NCBI RefSeq assembly: GCF_947490095.1
Contig: NZ_CANLFS010000004.1
Location: 1-64,000 of the forward strand
Length of the DNA: 64,000 nt
DNA from: an uncultured Halomonas sp.
GTDB taxonomy: Bacteria; Pseudomonadota; Gammaproteobacteria; Pseudomonadales; Halomonadaceae
Direction: 5' to 3'
The notes below the pieces were generated by a model. The model had not been told where the DNA came from. It made no database searches and saw only the letters and a program-made list of their open reading frames with translations. Made by a program: the position numbers and the translations under genes. Positions 59,185 to 64,000 of this stretch are shown in pieces (position 1 is the stretch's first letter; each line of letters starts with the position of its first letter).

Positions 59185-60711
59185 ATGACCGGTAGCATCT
59201 TTATTATTGCAGCATTCATGATCATTCCATTGCTAGTAGGAGTGGTTTCTGCCAGAAAATCGAAAGACACCAGTGAGGATTTTTTTGTTCAAGGGCGAGC
59301 AATGGGCAGCATTGCCGTATTCTTCACGGTGGCCGCTACTTGGTGGAGTGCTTTTGCTTTCCTAGGCTCTAATGCCACTTTCTACACTAGTGGCCCTGTC
59401 TATCTCACTGCATTGGCCTGGAACCTTCTATTCGGCTTCATGTACTACTGGATAGGAAAGCGAGTCTGGTTCCTAGGTAAGCGCTTCAACTACCTGACTC
59501 CTTCTGATCTGATGGGCGATTTTTATAACAGCGAAGCATTGCGCCTTCTGGTCGTCGTAATCACATTGGTTTTCACAATTCCTTATCTGCAAATACAGCT
59601 AACCGGGGGAGCTTACCTGATCGAAGTTGCTTCTGGTGGAGTTATACCTTTCTGGCTGGCAGCTCTACTATTTTATTTCATCATTATTGTCTACGTATGG
59701 GTTGGCGGCATCCGAGCAATCGCTTGGACAGATGTAATATACGGTGCTCTACTATTCTTCGGAATGCTATATGCCGGCTACTACATCTCCCATCAACTGG
59801 GAGGTCCAGCAGCATTATTTTCACAGCTTCATCAAAGCTCACCTGAACATCTAACCATGCCAGGGCCGAATGGTAACATGGGATACAGCATGTGGTTCTC
59901 CCTGTTCGTTATCGTGGCAATTGGGGCTTTCATGGGCCCTCAGATTTGGCTTCGCATGTACTCGGTCAAGAGCGGGCGACTTTTCAACCTCATGCCTTTT
60001 CTTTTAGGTCTCGCGGCTTTTGGCTACTTCGGGTCTGTCTTGACTGGCTACAGCGGCGTTCTGCTTGAGCCGGGCCTGGATAACGCGGACCAAATCCTGC
60101 CTGTCATGTTAATGAATTATGCGCCATACATGATCGCATCCCTGATAATGGCAGCTGGCGCTGCTGCTGCAATGTCTACAGCCAACTCACAGATCCATGC
60201 TGTGTCTACAGTTGTGACCATGGATATCTATCAGCGCTATGTAAACCCCAAGGCGAGTCAGTCGAGAATTGTGACTATCGGCCGCCTTTCATTAGTCGGA
60301 TTCTCATTAGCTGCTTATATCCTGGCACTAACAGTACCCGGGCTTTTGGTGACTATTGGCATTGCAGCCCTAGCAGGAACTGCCCAGCTTATCGTACCAA
60401 CTATTGGCGCGATTACTTGGCGTCGTGCTCACCCCATGGCGGCCTTCTGGGGACTAATTGCTGGCATACTGTGCGTACTGACCCTCACCTACGGCCCGAC
60501 AGTCAGCAACCCACTTGGCCTGCATGCTGGTATTTGGGGTCTACTGCTCAACGGAGGGCTCTTCGTATGTCTGAGCATGATACTTAAGCGCAAGGACCAC
60601 AATGTAGTTGAGCGATTCGCTCAAGCGCGCCAGGAGTATGACGCTGAGTATCATCCTGAGCGTCTGGAGGATGCAGCCAGACCTATTGGTGAAACGGCTA
60701 CTTCTCGATAA
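59185..60711 (+). CDS. Sodium:solute symporter (SSS family)
   Basis: Membrane symporter of 508 residues with about thirteen helices. SSS features include FFVQGRAMGSIAVFFTVAATWWSAFAF at the start, GGIRAIAWTDVIYG in the middle and AAAMSTANSQIHAVSTVVTMDIY around helix 8, which contains part of the sodium site. It lies in an AT-richer block with a GntR regulator, an M20 carbamoyl hydrolase and an amidase. The substrate is therefore probably a nitrogen compound such as a ureide or amide, by inference only. PanF-like pantothenate carriers are relatives. Confidence 0.85.
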   Translation: MTGSIFIIAAFMIIPLLVGVVSARKSKDTSEDFFVQGRAMGSIAVFFTVAATWWSAFAFLGSNATFYTSGPVYLTALAWNLLFGFMYYWIGKRVWFLGKRFNYLTPSDLMGDFYNSEALRLLVVVITLVFTIPYLQIQLTGGAYLIEVASGGVIPFWLAALLFYFIIIVYVWVGGIRAIAWTDVIYGALLFFGMLYAGYYISHQLGGPAALFSQLHQSSPEHLTMPGPNGNMGYSMWFSLFVIVAIGAFMGPQIWLRMYSVKSGRLFNLMPFLLGLAAFGYFGSVLTGYSGVLLEPGLDNADQILPVMLMNYAPYMIASLIMAAGAAAAMSTANSQIHAVSTVVTMDIYQRYVNPKASQSRIVTIGRLSLVGFSLAAYILALTVPGLLVTIGIAALAGTAQLIVPTIGAITWRRAHPMAAFWGLIAGILCVLTLTYGPTVSNPLGLHAGIWGLLLNGGLFVCLSMILKRKDHNVVERFAQARQEYDAEYHPERLEDAARPIGETATSR

Positions 60712-60761
60712 ATCTAGTGCGGGGTCTGCCTACAGGCCCCGCTTATTATAAGGAGCGGCTT

Positions 60762-61574
60762 ATGGCTAACATACCTCCTCGGCGCCGACAAAAACTGGCT
60801 GAACTTATCAGTGATGATATCAAACGCTGGATTGCGACTGAGGGAATGACTGAGGGCGACCGCCTCCCCAATGAAAAATCTCTTACAGAGCTCTACGACT
60901 GCGCCAAAGGAACAGTACGTGAGGCTTTGAAGATCCTTGAAGTGGAGGGGCTGATTACTCTTAAGACAGGACCAGGTGGTGGAGCTATCTTACATACACC
61001 TAGTATGGAGCCAGCCAGCCGAATGTTACGAAATTTCCTACACTTCCGATCACTAGATGGCCACCACATCTATCAACTACGTCGCCTACTGGAAATAGAG
61101 CTATCCGTTTCCGTTGTGGGAAGACTCTCTGAGCAGGATCTAGAAAACCTGACTGCTAATATTGACACCTGTCAGCACTGCTATCCCGGCGAGGAGGATC
61201 AGCGGCGCCAGCGCTTCCTCGAGCTGGAATTCCATAATCTATTGGCCCGCGCTTGCCCCAACCCACTACTAGCCTTCATGTGCCGTTTCCTAAACGATAT
61301 GTTACGCGATCTAGTGGTAGTCAAAAAAGCTTACATTCCGGAGCGACAACAATTCGATAAAGCCAACCATCGCTACCATCGCGAATTGGTTGAAGCCTTT
61401 CGTGAGGAAGATCGTGAGCGAGTCGCTAGATTAATGGACGAACATATGCGTGATGCTGAATATCATATGTCGGCTCTTGAGGCAGAAATGGCCGATCAGA
61501 TGTTGGTTACCCAAAACACCCCTTACGACGATACGATCTCGCCTCTTTGGCGACTGAATCAGTCCGACCGCTAG
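60762..61574 (+). CDS. GntR/FadR-family transcriptional regulator
   Basis: Regulator of 270 residues with an N-terminal winged helix (KSLTELYDCAKGTVREALKILEVEGLI) and a C-terminal all-helical FCD ligand domain with YQLRRLLEIELS and histidines in FHNLLARAC and HRYHRELVEAF, which usually bind a metal. The ATG follows AAGGAG. It lies between the symporter and the hydrolase genes and probably represses this set. A candidate operator is the palindrome at 58824-58841. Confidence 0.85.
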   Translation: MANIPPRRRQKLAELISDDIKRWIATEGMTEGDRLPNEKSLTELYDCAKGTVREALKILEVEGLITLKTGPGGGAILHTPSMEPASRMLRNFLHFRSLDGHHIYQLRRLLEIELSVSVVGRLSEQDLENLTANIDTCQHCYPGEEDQRRQRFLELEFHNLLARACPNPLLAFMCRFLNDMLRDLVVVKKAYIPERQQFDKANHRYHRELVEAFREEDRERVARLMDEHMRDAEYHMSALEAEMADQMLVTQNTPYDDTISPLWRLNQSDR

Positions 61575-61681
61575 CCAGCTACGTTGCAGCCATCTTGGCA
61601 AGGCCAGGCGCACTATATTTCTTAATTTTACTCGCAATAGATAACTAACTTTCTTTTCAAAAAACACAATGAGGCGATTTT

Positions 61682-62950
61682 ATGACCACGACTAAGACTC
61701 AAAAACTTACCAAAGAGTTACAAACAGATCAGCAACGCCTTTGGCAATCGCTGATGGAGATGGCTCGAATCGGCGCCACCCCCAAAGGTGGAGTAAATCG
61801 TCAAGCCTTCACCGAGCTAGATCGCCAGTCACGAGAACTGTTCATCGAGTGGTGCCGCGCTGAAGGGTGCAGTATCCGCATAGACGCCATCGGTAATATC
61901 TTTGCCCGCCGTGAAGGGCAGGACCCCGGCAGCTCTGCAGTATTGACAGGTAGTCATCTTGATAGCCAGCCCACCGGTGGCAAGTTCGATGGCGTCTACG
62001 GTGTACTGGCCGGACTAGAGGTCATTCGGACCTTGAACGAATGCGATATTCAAACCCGTACCCCAATTGAGATCGTCGCCTGGAGCAACGAAGAAGGATG
62101 TCGATTCGCGCCTTGCATGATGGGCTCTGGTGTATTCACTGGACAACTCAAGCTGGAAGAAATGCTTGCCCGGAGCGATGATGACGGCATTAGCGCAGGT
62201 CAGGCTCTAGAGGCCATCGGATATCGCGGCTCCGATTATGTAACTCCTGAAAATATCAAAGCATTTTTCGAGTGTCACATCGAGCAGGGGCCCATCCTTG
62301 AGGACACTGGCAACACCGTTGGTGTGGTAGTAGGAGCTCTAGGACAAAAGTGGTTCGACCTCACTCTGACCGGGTTGGAAGCTCACGCCGGCCCGACACC
62401 AATGTCGTTACGCCGAGATGCTATGCTCGGTGCCGCCGAGATTACCCAGGCAGTAAATCGTATCGCCAATACTTACCAGCCACATGGCCGCGGCACCGTA
62501 GGCGTAATGCAACTGCATCCCGGTTCACGCAATGTCATCCCCGGGCAAGTCAGGATGACCATCGATATGCGCCACTTTGACAGTAACACTCTGGCGGAGA
62601 TGGCCACCGAGCTACATCAGGCAGTAGAGGAAACGCGCCAACGCCATGGACTCGAAGCCGAGCTAGTTGCCACTGCAGACTTTGCCCCCGAGCACTTCGC
62701 CGAAGCCTGTGTCGGCGCCGTGCGTCGCGCAGCAGAGATGCTGGATTGCTCGCATATGGATATCGTTAGCGGCGCGGGGCATGACGCCATATTCATGGGC
62801 CGCGTCACGCAAGCCGGCATGATCTTCGTACCTTGCGAGAATGGTATCAGCCACAACGAGATCGAGAATGCCACTCCCGGCGATCTACACGCCGGCTGCA
62901 ACGTGCTACTTCACGCCATGCTCGAGCAAGCCGGCGTAAGCGAGGAGTGA
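61682..62950 (+). CDS. M20-family Zn-dependent N-carbamoyl amidohydrolase (second copy)
   Basis: A 422-residue paralogue of the hydrolase at 37795-39033, with the same ligands: His in GSHLDSQPTGG, Asp in GGKFDGVYGV, Glu-Glu in NEEGCRFAP, His in FECHIEQGP and His in GISHNEIEN. It hydrolyses N-carbamoyl or ureido compounds to release ammonia and CO2. The amidase gene starts four bases after the stop, and a symporter lies upstream, suggesting a small uptake-and-hydrolysis unit. Its base composition is lower in GC than in the first copy. Confidence 0.82.
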   Translation: MTTTKTQKLTKELQTDQQRLWQSLMEMARIGATPKGGVNRQAFTELDRQSRELFIEWCRAEGCSIRIDAIGNIFARREGQDPGSSAVLTGSHLDSQPTGGKFDGVYGVLAGLEVIRTLNECDIQTRTPIEIVAWSNEEGCRFAPCMMGSGVFTGQLKLEEMLARSDDDGISAGQALEAIGYRGSDYVTPENIKAFFECHIEQGPILEDTGNTVGVVVGALGQKWFDLTLTGLEAHAGPTPMSLRRDAMLGAAEITQAVNRIANTYQPHGRGTVGVMQLHPGSRNVIPGQVRMTIDMRHFDSNTLAEMATELHQAVEETRQRHGLEAELVATADFAPEHFAEACVGAVRRAAEMLDCSHMDIVSGAGHDAIFMGRVTQAGMIFVPCENGISHNEIENATPGDLHAGCNVLLHAMLEQAGVSEE

Positions 62951-62953
62951 TTA

Positions 62954-64000
62954 ATGTCCCAGCAGACCTCTCTCCCTACTCGTCTCGCCGAACTAACCGC
63001 CGTACAAGCCCTCGAGCTCTTTCGCCAACGACAGTTGTCACCAATAGAGCTAACTCAAGATTGCCTGGCACGTATAGAGCAACATAATCCGGCCATCAAC
63101 GCCTTTGCCTACATAGATGCTACCCAGGCGTTAACCGCTGCTCGCGCTGCCGAGACGCGCTGGCAAGCCGGCAACCCCTGTGGTCCCCTTGATGGCATCC
63201 CCTCTACCATCAAGGATCTGACGCTAACAGCCGGTATGCCGACACGCTTCGGCTCAGCCACCAGCAACCCTGATGGTCCATGGGAAGTCGACGCACCGGT
63301 CAGCCATCATCTGCACCAGGCTGGCGCGGTAATCCTCGGGAAAACCACTTCACCGGAGTTCGGCTGGAAGGGAGTAACCGACAACCCCCTTCACGGCATC
63401 ACTCGCAATCCCTGGGACAACCGCCTAACACCAGGCGGCTCCTCGGGGGGGGCAGCGGCAGCAGCGGCGCTCAACCTGGGGCTGCTTCACCAAGGCAGTG
63501 ATGCCGGCGGCTCGATTCGGATTCCCTGCAGTTTCACCGGCACCTTCGGCATCAAACCCACCTTCGGCTGGGTACCACAGTGGCCGGCCAGTGCCATGAG
63601 CCAGCTCTCCCATCTAGGACCGATGACCCGCACCGCAAATGACAGCGCCCTAATGCTCAGCGCCATGGCCAAGCCTGATCCCCGCGACGGATATTTAGGC
63701 AACCACCGCGCCGACGATTGGCTGACACCACCACCTGAGTCTCTGAAAGGGTGGCGAATTGCGTACAGCCCTAACCTTGGCTATGTAGATGTGGCACCAG
63801 ATATCGCGGCGTGCACCAGGCAAGCGGTTGAAAAGCTCCAAGACTTGGGGGCTACGATTGAAGAGGTAGATCCTGGGTTTAGTTCTCCCCTAGAGATATT
63901 CAATACCCTTTGGTTTGCCGGCGCTAGCCAGGTTCTCGAGCGCCTTGACGCCACGGAACAGGCCCGGTTGGATTCGGGCTTTCTCGATATCGCACGGCGC
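62954..64000 (+). CDS. Amidase signature-family enzyme (3' end outside the window)
   Basis: The first 349 codons of an amidase, open to the right edge; the full protein is typically 450-500 residues. The Ser-Ser-Lys triad is visible: Lys in STIKDLTLTAG, Ser in TPGGSSGGAAAAAAL and Ser in GSDAGGSIRIPCSFTG. Such enzymes hydrolyse amides, including half-amides of ureide degradation. It starts four bases after the M20 hydrolase, so it is probably in the same operon and may act on the same compound. Confidence 0.85.
   Translation, partial: MSQQTSLPTRLAELTAVQALELFRQRQLSPIELTQDCLARIEQHNPAINAFAYIDATQALTAARAAETRWQAGNPCGPLDGIPSTIKDLTLTAGMPTRFGSATSNPDGPWEVDAPVSHHLHQAGAVILGKTTSPEFGWKGVTDNPLHGITRNPWDNRLTPGGSSGGAAAAAALNLGLLHQGSDAGGSIRIPCSFTGTFGIKPTFGWVPQWPASAMSQLSHLGPMTRTANDSALMLSAMAKPDPRDGYLGNHRADDWLTPPPESLKGWRIAYSPNLGYVDVAPDIAACTRQAVEKLQDLGATIEEVDPGFSSPLEIFNTLWFAGASQVLERLDATEQARLDSGFLDIARR

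Overview
The window is GC-rich chromosomal DNA that looks like a moderately halophilic gammaproteobacterium of the Halomonas type. This is inferred from gene content and not proven: an ectoine-type ABC importer (ehu), an NhaD sodium/proton antiporter, a BCCT osmolyte carrier, three glycine-betaine-type binding proteins and a full carnitine-to-betaine pathway. The theme is uptake and breakdown of compatible solutes, quaternary amines and other small nitrogen compounds.

Layout. 0.4-1.8 kb: MOT1-type molybdate/sulfate permease and a Mop-type molybdate-binding protein. 1.9-5.0 kb: ehuCDA facing ehuB; the ehuB terminator lies inside the ehuA coding sequence. 5.1-8.1 kb: MFS carrier, small outer-membrane barrel protein, aldo/keto reductase. 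8.1-11.4 kb: LysR regulator divergent from a DddP-like M24 enzyme and a betaine-type binding protein. 11.4-16.4 kb: ubiquinone-type hydroxylase, a zinc importer (znuCBA) with a candidate Zur box and a 49-residue leader ORF, then a 5'-truncated acyl-CoA ligase abutting znuA. 16.5-28.0 kb: an AttE/FtsX/AttH-type transporter locus apparently split by a TVP38 gene and by a TTQ amine dehydrogenase operon (mauBEDA-like) that also encodes a mono-haem cytochrome, an FAD/[2Fe-2S]/membrane oxidoreductase and a penta-haem cytochrome. 28.0-28.5 kb: array of alternating REP-like elements. 28.5-36.2 kb: second betaine-type binding protein, glyoxalase I, NlpC/P60 lipoprotein, two-component system, CBS protein, NhaD, LuxR regulator. 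36.2-43.1 kb: a candidate agmatine-to-GABA pathway (AguA, M20 carbamoyl hydrolase, class III aminotransferase, aldehyde dehydrogenase, NhaC-type carrier). 43.4-45.0 kb: TPP riboswitch and thiM-thiE. 45.0-48.3 kb: EamA carrier, D-Ala-D-Ala carboxypeptidase with SPOR domain, TauE family protein. 48.5-58.6 kb: carnitine/gamma-butyrobetaine catabolism (cdhCAB, BCCT carrier, CdhR-like regulator, gamma-butyrobetaine dioxygenase, alpha/beta hydrolase, binding protein), interrupted by a Gly-Gly-Glu-repeat periplasmic protein and a PiuC-type dioxygenase. 58.9-64.0 kb: an AT-richer block with a DUF3311/SSS symporter pair, GntR regulator, a second M20 carbamoyl hydrolase and an amidase that runs off the end.

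How the parts fit. Gamma-butyrobetaine would be hydroxylated to carnitine, oxidised to dehydrocarnitine, cleaved by the BKACE enzyme and hydrolysed to glycine betaine. Agmatine would be deiminated, decarbamoylated, transaminated and oxidised to GABA. Primary amines would be oxidised in the periplasm by the TTQ enzyme. The most unusual parts are the mauG-less TTQ operon with its own oxidoreductase module, the agmatine cluster with an M20 hydrolase where AguB would be expected, the DddP-like protein lacking the DMSP-lyase aspartate, and the GGE-repeat protein. No tRNA, rRNA, CRISPR array, transposase or phage gene was recognised.
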